Source: an uncultured Coriobacteriaceae bacterium
GTDB lineage: Bacteria; Actinomycetota; Coriobacteriia; Coriobacteriales; Eggerthellaceae
NCBI GenBank assembly: GCA_900550055.1
Contig: URQU01000010.1
Span: 1-51,990, forward strand
Length of the DNA: 51,990 bases
Reading direction: 5' to 3'
How positions within the stretch are numbered: the stretch's first letter is position 1; the number at the start of each line of letters is the position of its first letter. Shown piece after piece: positions 43,449-51,698 of the stretch. Below the pieces are notes generated by a model that worked only from the letters and a program-made list of their open reading frames with translations, searched no databases and was not told the origin of the DNA. The position numbers were made by a program, and so were the translations under genes.

Positions 43449-43495
43449 GCTAGTAGCCTCTGATTTTGTTGTGCAACAAATCAGAGGCTACTAGC
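43449..43495. promoter_or_regulatory. Long palindrome upstream of the 1224-residue LRR-CWB2 gene
   Basis: GCTAGTAGCCTCTGATTTTG pairs with CAAATCAGAGGCTACTAGC around the apex TTGTTGTGCAACAA, with one bulged T. It lies 40-85 bases upstream of the leftward gene start. The apical 20 bases recur at 46903-46922 with different but still complementary outer arms. It has no T-run on either strand, so it could be a terminator, an operator or an RNA element. Confidence 0.6.
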
Positions 43496-43557
43496 TTGAA
43501 GCCCTAATCAAAGAAGCATCTATCATTCGGTGATTATTCGCGCTCAACGAGATGAGG

Positions 43558-43597
43558 GCGCGCCGCCAATATGGGCAGAAGCATTTTGGCGGCGCGC
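43558..43597 (-). terminator. Terminator-like hairpin after the PPC-CAP-CWB2 gene
   Basis: A 12-bp perfect stem GCGCGCCGCCAA / TTGGCGGCGCGC (43558-43569 with 43586-43597) starts about 46 bases past the stop of the leftward gene. No T-run follows. Confidence 0.6.
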
Positions 43598-43643
43598 GGA
43601 TGGGTCCTGCTTGCAGCTTCGGTTTCGTTGAAGAGACCGATTG

Positions 43644-46565
43644 CTAGTCGAGCACGCTTTCGATGTCGTTGATAAGCTGCTCTGGCATTACATAGGTTCC
43701 GCCGAGTACATTGACCCATTGGATATCTTTGCTGTGCTTTTGAAGAAATGCCAGCGAGCCCTCGGAATCGCGCCCAGAGATGGTCGCTTCGCGTGCTTGG
43801 CCGTAATCAGGTTGCGTGGAAGCCAGCAAGATGGGGCCGCATTCTTGTCCGCCGACGGCACATCCGGCGAGGGCATCAAGGCCGCATGCCGGCTCGGCAC
43901 CGCATGCGAACGTCACGGATTTAGCGGAAAGCAGTTCGTTGTCGATCATCCAGTTGGCGATTTGGTTGGAGGTGTCGTAACCATCCCATCCCGCCAAGCG
44001 TTTATAGATTGATAGGGCATGATCGGAGAAGATCGCGTCAGGCACGGCGCCCGTGCCGCCGGCGACGAGAATCTTTGCAGATGCGAGCTTACCTGTCTTC
44101 AGCATAGCGACACCGTCATCGGGTAAGCGCCGGTCGGCGGCATTATCAGCCGACGATAGCAGGAGAATGGGGGCGCGATGATTGTACGCGAAACTTGACA
44201 TGGAGAGCGCGTCTTGGAAATTGTCGGACATGGCAACTACGGCATAATCGGCGTTACGCCCATTGTCAGCGTTCCAGCTCATGAGCATGTCGGCACAGAT
44301 AACGGATGTGTCGCATGCCTCGTTGCCGTATAGATTAGTCGGGTTGTCGATATTGAGCGCGGAAAGCTGTTGCTTCAGCGTGTTCAAGCCGGGGATTGCG
44401 CCAGGACCGCCGATAATATACACATTACTTGCTTTGAGGCGCATAATCTCGTTTGCTACACCAATGGTCATCCCGTATTCTCGATTGACCAGCAGAATGG
44501 GGCAATTGAGCGATCCTGCCATACCCGTAGCGCTCATGGCGTCTTTGAAGTCGTCGTCGCGCGCGATAATCAGATTCCGAGAACCCTCGGGGAACATTTT
44601 TTTGGAGATGGCGACAGAGGTCTCTGCCGCTTCGTCACCGCAAATACGTCGTACGGGAACTAGATTCGAGTTGGCTCGATCGACTTCGTTTTGGGCGCGC
44701 GTTACATTCATTTGAGCTTTTGCAACGTTCGCATTTGCGATTTGCAGATTAGACTCTGCTCGATCGACTTGTGCCTGATAAGAGGGGTCTACGATGCCGT
44801 GTACGGTATTGTAGTACAGCATAAAGCGGCTGTAGTAGGCTCCATAGCTGTAGCAATCCTCTTTCGGGTTAAGGTTATTGAACTGTCCTCCCGAATCGAA
44901 GCATTGTTCATCGCACCAACCATACAGGTTGACGTTGGAGTTTACGCCGCAGCCAAAGTACTTATAGCCCTTGTTCACGATGTTTTGATAGTGGCCTGTA
45001 GAGTTTGGATCGGGCGTTTTCCCTGCGGCAATTGCGCTGTCGTATTCTTGTTTCTCTTCTGTATACCATCCATCAAACGGATTTTGATAGCCATAGGATA
45101 GATTCTCGCCAATCGGGAAAACGCAGCCATTGTTGCCTGCGTGGGGGTTGCCTGACCACCAGATGGATTGTGCGGCAAAATTACATTGAATCTGGCCCTG
45201 CGCAACGAGCGTATCGTAGAGATACAGAGCGGGGAGGCTTTCTTGCATGCGGTAATAGTTCACATAGGACATGCGGTTGATGGCAAGCTGCATATTATCG
45301 AGACTTGTGGCATCGTACCGAGCGCCTAAGTGGGTATTGGTATCGGGCAAATTACTTGTGGCTTCGGGATTGGCGATGATGTTGGCGGCGTTGGAAGATC
45401 CCGCCCATTCAAAAAAACCAAGTGAGCCGCGTGCGATGGCGTTGCTGTCGTATCGCACATTTGCACTGATTTGGTCCAACTGGCTTTTTGCCTCGTTATA
45501 GGCCTGTTGTGCCCGCTTTTGAATCGTAACTGCAGATGCGAGATCGTTTTGAGCTTCCGTTAGATCTTGGTTGGCTTTGTTGATGGTGTCTTGCGTGATA
45601 ACGCGATCCGGCGTGCTCTGGGCTTTTGTGGAGACCATTATGTCGTAGAGCTTTGCACGCCCTTCGAGCGAGGTTGGCGAGGTTCGGATGTAGTATGTGC
45701 CGGCGGGAAGAGTGCCGCAATCGAATTCTCCAGTGAAAGAGGATCCATTTTGTTGCGTTGCGAATGAGAGTTCAGAGCCAGAAGTGTCGGCATTGCGTCG
45801 ATAAACGTTACCGTTTGCGTCTTGGACGCTGACGCCTATAGCGGCGGCGCCTGAAACATCAATTGTTATAGGGGTTTCTCCATCAAGAGAGAAAGCGTAA
45901 TAGTCCAAGTCGCGGAATTCGGCGCCTTCAATACCGTCGTGCTCGTCATATGTTGATGCGCGATAATCGGTATCTAGCTTTATCGATGTGGCGCATTGAG
46001 ATTGATTGTTGTATTCGATTTCAACGTTATCGCAACCAGCGGGTGTGGCAGAGTACGCCATCGTGACGTTTCCCGCATTGGAGTATGCTGCGAATGCCGT
46101 GAGCTTGTAGGACCCTGCAGGTAGCACAATGGGCCCTATTGATCTTGTCGTATTGGGTTGAGTAATCTTGTCGAGCAAGAAAGTAGTCGAATCATCTGGA
46201 GAACGCCCGTTAATCGACACCGTCGATGCTGTGCCGTCATAAGCGGTGGTGAAGAAGACGATTGAGGGTTCAGAAAGGGTAAAGTGGCCCGCTAGGATAT
46301 CGTTGGTAGGCAATCGATATGTCTGCGATTCGCCATTCACTAGGTCGATTTGATGTTCGTCTCCCCACCATGCCTTCGGGGTTGGGGATATTCCTTCTGT
46401 GTCTGTTTGCGACTCAGCAGCGGGCGAGTTGTTTGGCAGATCGGTTCGTGCTTGGGCGCTGATGTCGTCGTCAAGCTCACCGGCAAGTGCCGTTGTCGGC
46501 ATTAGGCCGATGGCTAACGCGCATGCCAGCAATGCTTTGCCGGCTTTTAGTCTTGCTAAGCTCAT
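43644..46565 (-). CDS. CWB2 surface protein with PPC-like beta domains and CAP domain
   Basis: 973 residues. A signal peptide (cleavage near ALA-GE) precedes two PPC-like beta-sandwich domains (about 60-310; VLPAGSYKLTAFA, and FDCGTLPAGTYYIRTSP). A coiled coil (about 315-365) leads to a CAP/SCP domain (about 380-560) with NPHAGNNG, FPIGENLSYG, PFDGWYTEEK and STGHYQNIVNKG. A second coiled coil (about 600-650) precedes three CWB2 repeats (about 655-973). The CAP part is homologous to the gene at 22.2-24.4 kb, and the PPC part to the divergent neighbour at 47.0 kb. The start at 46565 is chosen for AGAAAGGAAA and the signal peptide; the frame is open 75 codons further but without such signals. 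The function of the CAP domain is unknown. Confidence 0.9.
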   Translation of the reverse strand: MSLARLKAGKALLACALAIGLMPTTALAGELDDDISAQARTDLPNNSPAAESQTDTEGISPTPKAWWGDEHQIDLVNGESQTYRLPTNDILAGHFTLSEPSIVFFTTAYDGTASTVSINGRSPDDSTTFLLDKITQPNTTRSIGPIVLPAGSYKLTAFAAYSNAGNVTMAYSATPAGCDNVEIEYNNQSQCATSIKLDTDYRASTYDEHDGIEGAEFRDLDYYAFSLDGETPITIDVSGAAAIGVSVQDANGNVYRRNADTSGSELSFATQQNGSSFTGEFDCGTLPAGTYYIRTSPTSLEGRAKLYDIMVSTKAQSTPDRVITQDTINKANQDLTEAQNDLASAVTIQKRAQQAYNEAKSQLDQISANVRYDSNAIARGSLGFFEWAGSSNAANIIANPEATSNLPDTNTHLGARYDATSLDNMQLAINRMSYVNYYRMQESLPALYLYDTLVAQGQIQCNFAAQSIWWSGNPHAGNNGCVFPIGENLSYGYQNPFDGWYTEEKQEYDSAIAAGKTPDPNSTGHYQNIVNKGYKYFGCGVNSNVNLYGWCDEQCFDSGGQFNNLNPKEDCYSYGAYYSRFMLYYNTVHGIVDPSYQAQVDRAESNLQIANANVAKAQMNVTRAQNEVDRANSNLVPVRRICGDEAAETSVAISKKMFPEGSRNLIIARDDDFKDAMSATGMAGSLNCPILLVNREYGMTIGVANEIMRLKASNVYIIGGPGAIPGLNTLKQQLSALNIDNPTNLYGNEACDTSVICADMLMSWNADNGRNADYAVVAMSDNFQDALSMSSFAYNHRAPILLLSSADNAADRRLPDDGVAMLKTGKLASAKILVAGGTGAVPDAIFSDHALSIYKRLAGWDGYDTSNQIANWMIDNELLSAKSVTFACGAEPACGLDALAGCAVGGQECGPILLASTQPDYGQAREATISGRDSEGSLAFLQKHSKDIQWVNVLGGTYVMPEQLINDIESVLD

Positions 46566-46759
46566 GTCGTTTCCTTTCTGCGAGATAAATTCCGGACAGC
46601 GCAACCTGAGTATAGGGCAAATTAGGAGTTTACTGACGTGCGGCGGTGTCTGACCTGCATGAAGAGTGTCGAAGAGGATGTATGCAGCGTGGGGCTGTCC
46701 GATCAGCTCAACGTGCCGTGCTGCACCCTCAGAAGGTGGGCGGCGGATAGCGTTTTCGT

Positions 46760-46858
46760 GCGAAAGGCGTACGTACTTGGCGGCACGCACGTGATGTCGA
46801 ATTCATTCTACGACAAGGTTAGCTCTTTGATTGCTTGGTTGTGGCTGACAACTTATTG
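46760..46858 (+). pseudogene. C-terminal fragment of a lost CWB2 gene
   Basis: The plus frame reads RKAYVLGGTHVMSNSFYDKV then SSLIAWL, matching the end of CWB2 repeat 3 in its neighbours (KAYVLGGTYVFPNSLVDQIS in the 4.2-kb gene). The rest of the gene is gone, and upstream residues of the same frame do not match. A palindrome follows about 40 bases after the stop, as after a normal gene. Confidence 0.7.
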
Positions 46859-46895
46859 ATTGGCGATCCCCAGCAAATCATCTGGAATCCTGCAC

Positions 46896-46929
46896 GCCGC
46901 CCGATTTGTTGTGCAACAAATCGGGCGGC
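46896..46929. promoter_or_regulatory. Palindrome sharing its 20-bp apex with the one at 43.45 kb
   Basis: GCCGCCCGATTTGTTG / CAACAAATCGGGCGGC around a TG centre. The apex GATTTGTTGTGCAACAAATC recurs at 43462-43482 with one extra T, while the outer arms differ. It lies 50-83 bases upstream of the rightward PPC-CWB2 gene and about 40 bases after the CWB2 relic. Confidence 0.65.
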
Positions 46930-46978
46930 TCCGTCTTTACCATGTTTCGCATAGGCCCACAAAGGAAGGAGTTGGAAT

Positions 46979-49162
46979 ATGATGCGAAAACATGGGTCGC
47001 GTACGGCAAGGACTGCGCTTGCGGTTGCGCTTGCGGTGGGGCTTGCCCCTGTTCCCGCTATCGCGCAGGATGCGGTGGGCGCAGACGGTCATGACCTGCA
47101 GCCGATTGAGCTGGGCCAGGATGCGCAGGCTAGCATGGACTTCCTTAGCGAGCTGCAGTCCATCGATGTAACTTCGCTTGAGGGAAGCCAGCCGACGGGG
47201 GATGACGAAGCGCAGCTTTGCGACTTGCTGAATTCGGCAGCAGCGAGCAACGACACGCAGCTTGTGGCCATGGACACCGCCGATGACGAGGGCATCGCTG
47301 CGCAGTCGAATGGCGCCGATGCCGAGGTTAATCTGACGAACGGATATTCATCCTCCACATTCCTGGAAAAAGGCCACGGGATGACAGGACACTTCACCAT
47401 TACGGCTGATTCGATGGTGTATATCGTCATTGGGCACACGTCAACAAACGGTTTTAGCGACATTGGCACCATAACGTCTCTGACCAACGACGATACTGGT
47501 GCGCGGATCGACGTTTTCCCAACCCTCATGTATGACACGAGCCATAATTACGGCACGTTCTGCTTGCCCGCCGGGTCTTACACCATCGAAGCTCGGGCGT
47601 TTAAGGATATGGGGATTTTCTCTCTTGGGTACGCCGCGACCGCTGTCAATCAAAAACAGGGGATCGAACAAGAGCGAAACGACGATACCACCGAGGCATC
47701 TCGGATTGAGCCGAACTTCCTGCACATCGGAAGCTCCTACCGCGCCGTTGTCGATGATCGTGATCACATGAACGACAGGGCAGATCCGGACTATTGGGAG
47801 TTCACGCTGTACCGCTCCCAGAAGGTCGTGCTTGCTCTCTATAGCAACAACAATACGGTGGCAGCCCTTTACGATGAGAACGACAATCTGGTTGGCTATA
47901 ACGGCAGCGGTAGCGGGATTATCGGCTCAACTCGGTACAACGGCCAGCTCGTTCTTGATTGCGGAACGTTGCCTGCGGGAACATACAGAATTGCCGTTAT
48001 GGGGATAGATTCAGGCTCATGGGGCGATATCTATGGCTTGGCGGTAACTATTCCGAACTATTATCAGCCGTCGTATTGCCCTTATGTTGAGGGGAAGGCC
48101 TTTACCCGTCTTGCGGGAGATGAAGCAGCTGAAACCTCATCCGATGTTTCTCAGGAGGCGTTTGACGGCGGTAAGAGCGAATGGGTTGTTCTTGCTCGTG
48201 ATGATGACTTCGCCGATGCGATGAGCGCGACCGGTCTGGCAGGAACGCTCAAGGCGCCTATCGTGCTTACCGATCGGAATAGCTTGTCGTCGTCAGCCGT
48301 GGAAGCCATCCAAGCTGTTGGCGCGAGCCGTGCGCTCATCATCGGCGGCCGAGGTGCTATCCCGGGCGACTTGGAGTCGCAGCTTGCCAACATTGGCGTG
48401 ACCGTCGATCAGCGCGTGTATGGCAACGAGGCACCGGATACCTCTGTCGCGTGCGCCGACCTTATCAAGAGACACGGCGGCAATGAAAACGGTGACGCTA
48501 TCGTAGCCATGTCAACGAACTTCCAGGATGCGCTGTCTATCAGCAGCTTTGCATACCGTTACGGCGTTCCGATTTTCCTTGAGCAGGGAGAGTCCGAGGG
48601 CAGGGAACTGCCTTGGGAATCTGTGGAGCGCATCAAGCAGCTGTCCGGCACGATTTTCGTTCCTGGTGGCCCTGGCGCCGTGCCGACGCAGACGGTGGAG
48701 GGCGTGTTCGGATCGGGTCGCGTGCAGAGGCTGTATGGCTATGATGGATACGACACGTCGAACCAGATTGCCACATGGATGGTATCGCATGGGTATTTGA
48801 CGGCTGACATGGTTGTGCTGGCATGCGGCGCTCCTAGCCCGAAGGGTCTTGACGCGCTGTCCGGCTCGGCGCTTGCGGGCATCAACGGCGGTGTGGTTTT
48901 GCTCGTCAACGGAAACCGCGACCTTGATTGGTATCGGAACGTTACGGTTAGAGCATGGGATTCCCAGGGCACAAGGGCACTCCTTCGCTCGTACGGGGAG
49001 CAAGTGCAGCGGGCGTACCTTGTCGGTGGAACGTACGTAATGCCTTACTGCACAGCAGAAGATGTTGCCGATGTGCTTGGCTCTCAAGGTGCATCTTTTC
49101 TGATAGCTGTATCCGCCTATGAAAAAGGCTCGTCCAACATGCTTGTGGACGAGCCTTTGTGA
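46979..49162 (+). CDS. CWB2 surface protein with PPC-like beta domains
   Basis: 727 residues. A signal peptide (cleavage near AIA-QD) and an acidic linker precede two PPC-like beta-sandwich domains (about 95-365; GTFCLPAGSYTIEARAF, and LDCGTLPAGTYRIAVMG). Three CWB2 repeats follow (about 376-700). It is the divergent paralogue of the 43.6-46.6 kb gene but lacks the coiled coils and CAP domain. The other CWB2 proteins end shortly after DVL(x); here a CAA codon at 49085-49087 stands where a TAA could have been. The frame then runs 25 codons on, through the terminator hairpin, to a TGA. GGAAGGAG seven bases upstream supports ATG 46979. Confidence 0.9.
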   Translation: MMRKHGSRTARTALAVALAVGLAPVPAIAQDAVGADGHDLQPIELGQDAQASMDFLSELQSIDVTSLEGSQPTGDDEAQLCDLLNSAAASNDTQLVAMDTADDEGIAAQSNGADAEVNLTNGYSSSTFLEKGHGMTGHFTITADSMVYIVIGHTSTNGFSDIGTITSLTNDDTGARIDVFPTLMYDTSHNYGTFCLPAGSYTIEARAFKDMGIFSLGYAATAVNQKQGIEQERNDDTTEASRIEPNFLHIGSSYRAVVDDRDHMNDRADPDYWEFTLYRSQKVVLALYSNNNTVAALYDENDNLVGYNGSGSGIIGSTRYNGQLVLDCGTLPAGTYRIAVMGIDSGSWGDIYGLAVTIPNYYQPSYCPYVEGKAFTRLAGDEAAETSSDVSQEAFDGGKSEWVVLARDDDFADAMSATGLAGTLKAPIVLTDRNSLSSSAVEAIQAVGASRALIIGGRGAIPGDLESQLANIGVTVDQRVYGNEAPDTSVACADLIKRHGGNENGDAIVAMSTNFQDALSISSFAYRYGVPIFLEQGESEGRELPWESVERIKQLSGTIFVPGGPGAVPTQTVEGVFGSGRVQRLYGYDGYDTSNQIATWMVSHGYLTADMVVLACGAPSPKGLDALSGSALAGINGGVVLLVNGNRDLDWYRNVTVRAWDSQGTRALLRSYGEQVQRAYLVGGTYVMPYCTAEDVADVLGSQGASFLIAVSAYEKGSSNMLVDEPL
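49124..49158 (-). terminator. Terminator of the acyltransferase gene, inside the CWB2 frame
   Basis: A 13-bp stem AAAGGCTCGTCCA / TGGACGAGCCTTT (49124-49136 with 49146-49158). On the minus strand it ends CCTTTTTC, a good T-run for the leftward acyltransferase. On the plus strand it lies within the last codons of the CWB2 gene. Confidence 0.8.
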
Positions 49163-49182
49163 TTGCACTGGTAGATGTCCTA

Positions 49183-50247
49183 CTACTTCGCACGCAGCTT
49201 TCTTGTGAAGGCCATGAATTGCTTGCCGATGAAAGACAGGGCTAGCGCCAAGGCGAATACTACGAACGGGCGAAGCCCGATGTTCCATACGATTGAGTGC
49301 GGAACTACCAGGTCGAGTGTATGGATAACCATCATGTGCATGGCGTAAACGCCGAGGCTCAGCCCTGACATCTTGTTGATGAACGGGTACGCCTTGGCCG
49401 ATCCGATAGCATCGTTGAAGTGACCGAACAGGAAAAACAGCGCCACGGCGTATACGAGCGCAAACAGGCCGGTCGCGCTCGCGTAGAAGTTATCGTAGGG
49501 GGCAAACGACCCAGCTGCCAGCGTATGAGGCGCGTTCGTTTTGACGGTCATCACCGCCATGATTGCCACGCAAACCACGGCTACCAGCGCGGATTTCCAT
49601 GCTGCAGGCTTCTTATCGCAATAATGCACGAGATAGTACCCCAGCAAGAAATATGTCAGCCAGCTGCTCAGATAGGGCACCATGAACAGGCTGAGAAACC
49701 CCCCATCGGGCGAAAAACGCTCAAGCAGCGGAAACACCATAGTGGTGGCGATGCACAAGCAGATGGCGTATCCGAGCACCTGCTTGTTTTGCGCAACCAG
49801 TGAAAACACGGGCGTCACTGCGTAGAGGATGATGATGGCGTAAAAGAACCAATAGATGTCGCAAATCTGGTTATGTAGGAAGCCCTTTACGAAGCCGCCG
49901 ATGGAGATGTCTAGAGGTGTGCCGGCGATAATGAACGCCAAGAGCGGCTGGCACACGTATACGATGATGCTGGCAACAACAAGGGTGAACACGACCTTGC
50001 GGAAACGTTTTACGAAAAACGTCTTCGTGTCATACTTTTCGCGGTATCCCAGTAAATTGGCGCCGCTGATCATGAAAAACACGGGTACTGCGAAAATGCA
50101 GATGCTTTGGAACAGTACGTCAAGATGCCATTCCGTATCACCAGAGTTCGCGAAAACCGTGGTGGTGCAATGCAGCATGACAACGGCAAAGCACGCAATG
50201 ACATTCAGTAAATCCATCCAATAATGGCGTGGGGCTTTTGCAACCAT
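49183..50247 (-). CDS. Membrane acyltransferase (acyltransferase family 3)
   Basis: 354 residues with about ten membrane segments, of the OafA/WecH/OatA membrane-domain family. The N-terminus YWMDLLNVIACFAVVMLHC has the family start pattern and the catalytic-type histidine (MLHC). FMISGANLLGYREKYDTKTF is the conserved loop after TM2, and LGVYAMHMMVIH is the late conserved motif. Such enzymes move acetyl or other acyl groups onto sugars, often of wall or capsular polymers. It lies beside glycosyltransferases and exporter genes, so modification of the same wall polymer is plausible (inference). No SGNH domain is fused. GGGAGAG precedes the ATG. Confidence 0.88.
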   Translation of the reverse strand: MVAKAPRHYWMDLLNVIACFAVVMLHCTTTVFANSGDTEWHLDVLFQSICIFAVPVFFMISGANLLGYREKYDTKTFFVKRFRKVVFTLVVASIIVYVCQPLLAFIIAGTPLDISIGGFVKGFLHNQICDIYWFFYAIIILYAVTPVFSLVAQNKQVLGYAICLCIATTMVFPLLERFSPDGGFLSLFMVPYLSSWLTYFLLGYYLVHYCDKKPAAWKSALVAVVCVAIMAVMTVKTNAPHTLAAGSFAPYDNFYASATGLFALVYAVALFFLFGHFNDAIGSAKAYPFINKMSGLSLGVYAMHMMVIHTLDLVVPHSIVWNIGLRPFVVFALALALSFIGKQFMAFTRKLRAK

Positions 50248-50323
50248 TTCTCTCCCTTTTCCCTGCGCTGCAGCTTTCCTATGCAGCGCCGCTCCCTTTT
50301 CAATTGCGCTCTGTTATGCAAGC

Positions 50324-50368
50324 GAAAAAACCTGAGCGCGCATGCGAGTTCCCGCTCGCATGCGCGCT
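50324..50368 (-). terminator. Strong terminator of the GT2 gene
   Basis: A 14-bp stem AGCGCGCATGCGAG / CTCGCATGCGCGCT (50335-50348 with 50355-50368). Read on the minus strand it is followed by CAGGTTTTTTCGC. It lies between the GT2 stop and the acyltransferase start. Confidence 0.85.
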
Positions 50369-50374
50369 TGCGGG

Positions 50375-51484
50375 TTATCTGCCTTCGCGTCGTGCGCGTT
50401 TTACCAGATAATTCTTGGTTGCAAATAACGTGTTCACCACGCCGGTGTTCTTCAGGTTGTACACGCCCTGGCCCACAAGTCCCTTCATGTGCGGCAGGGG
50501 GTTGATCCTCGGACAGGGGATGCCGCGCAGGCCGGCGTACAGGCGCTTCATGCCGGGTGACACTTCATTGTCGGAAAACACCAGGTCAGCATCCATACGC
50601 TCGAACATGTGCTTGGCCGTTTCGCGCACATCGTCGTGCGTGAGGTCAACTTCCTCGATGATGCCCGACAGGTAGGTGAAGCCGCGGCTGTTGTGTGCGC
50701 GCAGGATGCGCTCGTCGGTGATGTCGAGGCGCTCGAGCACATCCATCATATCGTTCCAGCGCTCAAGCGGCAGCAGCGTGTTGCTGTGCGCGAAGTTCTT
50801 TGACTTTTCGGGCGTCTCTTCGCGGTAGCAATAGTACGCGGTATCGAAGTATCCGATGCGGTCGGTTTGGCACAGCGTTTCCACCAAGAAGGGGTTGTCC
50901 GCCCAGCCGGCACCGGGGATTTCCTTGAAGCGGATGTTGCGTTCGTCCAGGAACGACTTGCGGTAGATGGCCGACCAGATGGACGGGTGGTGGCACAGCA
51001 GATGCGCCGCATCAGCGATGGCGAACGGCTGCTTGGGCGGATGGATGCGGTTTTTGTAGCTGCAATTGAGCTTGCGCTGCTGTTTGGTGTCCGGCATCCA
51101 GATGCGCCAGTAGGGCGTTTTGACGATGTCGAGCGGCGTGCCCTCGTCGGCGAACTTTGCGGCGAAGGCGAGCATATCGGCGTACATGCCCGGTTCTATC
51201 CAGTCATCAGGCTCCACAATGGAGACCCACGTGCCGGTGGCTTCTGCCAGGCCGCGATTGCAGGTGGCACCGTAGCCCTGGTTCTGCTTGTCGATCACCT
51301 TGATGCGCCCGTCGTTTTCAGCGTAGCGGCGCATGGTGGTCAGGGAATCGTCGGTGCTGCCGTCGTTGAGCAGGATGATTTCAAGGTCCTTGTGTGTTTG
51401 CCCGACGATGCTGTCAAGGCATTGCTCCAGGTAGGGGCCTGCGTTGTAAATGGGTACGATTATGGAAACGAGCGATTCGTCCAT
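50375..51484 (-). CDS. GT2 family glycosyltransferase
   Basis: 369 residues, single GT-A domain. It starts ESLVSIIVPIYNAGPYLEQC, with ILLNDGSTDDSL and the metal-site region WVSIVEPDDWIEPGMYADML. The second half (FKEIPGAGWADNPFLVETL) is seen in wall-polymer and capsule transferases. It is cytosolic and probably extends the same wall glycan as the other transferases; the sugar is unknown. The start at 51484 is set by AAGGAG seven bases upstream; 16 more in-frame codons lack one. The C-terminus KNYLVKRARREG is basic and may contact the membrane. Confidence 0.9.
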   Translation of the reverse strand: MDESLVSIIVPIYNAGPYLEQCLDSIVGQTHKDLEIILLNDGSTDDSLTTMRRYAENDGRIKVIDKQNQGYGATCNRGLAEATGTWVSIVEPDDWIEPGMYADMLAFAAKFADEGTPLDIVKTPYWRIWMPDTKQQRKLNCSYKNRIHPPKQPFAIADAAHLLCHHPSIWSAIYRKSFLDERNIRFKEIPGAGWADNPFLVETLCQTDRIGYFDTAYYCYREETPEKSKNFAHSNTLLPLERWNDMMDVLERLDITDERILRAHNSRGFTYLSGIIEEVDLTHDDVRETAKHMFERMDADLVFSDNEVSPGMKRLYAGLRGIPCPRINPLPHMKGLVGQGVYNLKNTGVVNTLFATKNYLVKRARREGR

Positions 51485-51698
51485 GGTGCTCCTTCTGTGT
51501 TGTGCATAGCATCCATATGATAGCTTATTCAAGATTGCCCCGGCGGTATTTCACGAGGATTCGCCTGGGTATCGCGCTTCCGCTTGTGTACAATCCAAAG
51601 GCGTTCGTGGGGAAGCGATTGTGCTCGCTGCGCAAAACGTTTGACCGTGCGATAATTGTTCGCAATGCTGAACAGTTTTATCTGCTAAGGAGATCGTT
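51485..51698. promoter_or_regulatory. Divergent promoter region of GT2 and a further CWB2 gene
   Basis: 214 bases. TTGACC (51641-51646) and GATAAT (51651-51656) are seen but not correctly spaced relative to each other. AAGGAG (51687-51692) is a clear ribosome binding site for a GTG start at 51699. Confidence 0.35.

Larger units (their letters stand above)
46566..46978. other. Divergent intergenic region with a CWB2 relic and palindrome
   Basis: About 410 bases between two PPC-CWB2 paralogues. It contains a plus-strand fragment of a CWB2 C-terminus (46760-46858), a palindrome (46896-46929) and the ribosome binding site GGAAGGAG (46964-46971) of the rightward gene. The 46630-46755 stretch is not recognisable. 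Confidence 0.6.

Noticed and set aside
43408..43500. Plain intrinsic terminator for the 43.45-kb palindrome
   Set aside because: Not accepted as the only explanation, because no T-run follows on either strand and a better-placed hairpin (43558-43597) already follows the upstream gene. It is kept as a regulatory candidate.
46565..46790. 75-codon N-terminal extension of the PPC-CAP gene
   Set aside because: The extension is antisense to the CWB2 relic and has no signal peptide. The internal ATG at 46565 has both a ribosome binding site and a signal peptide.
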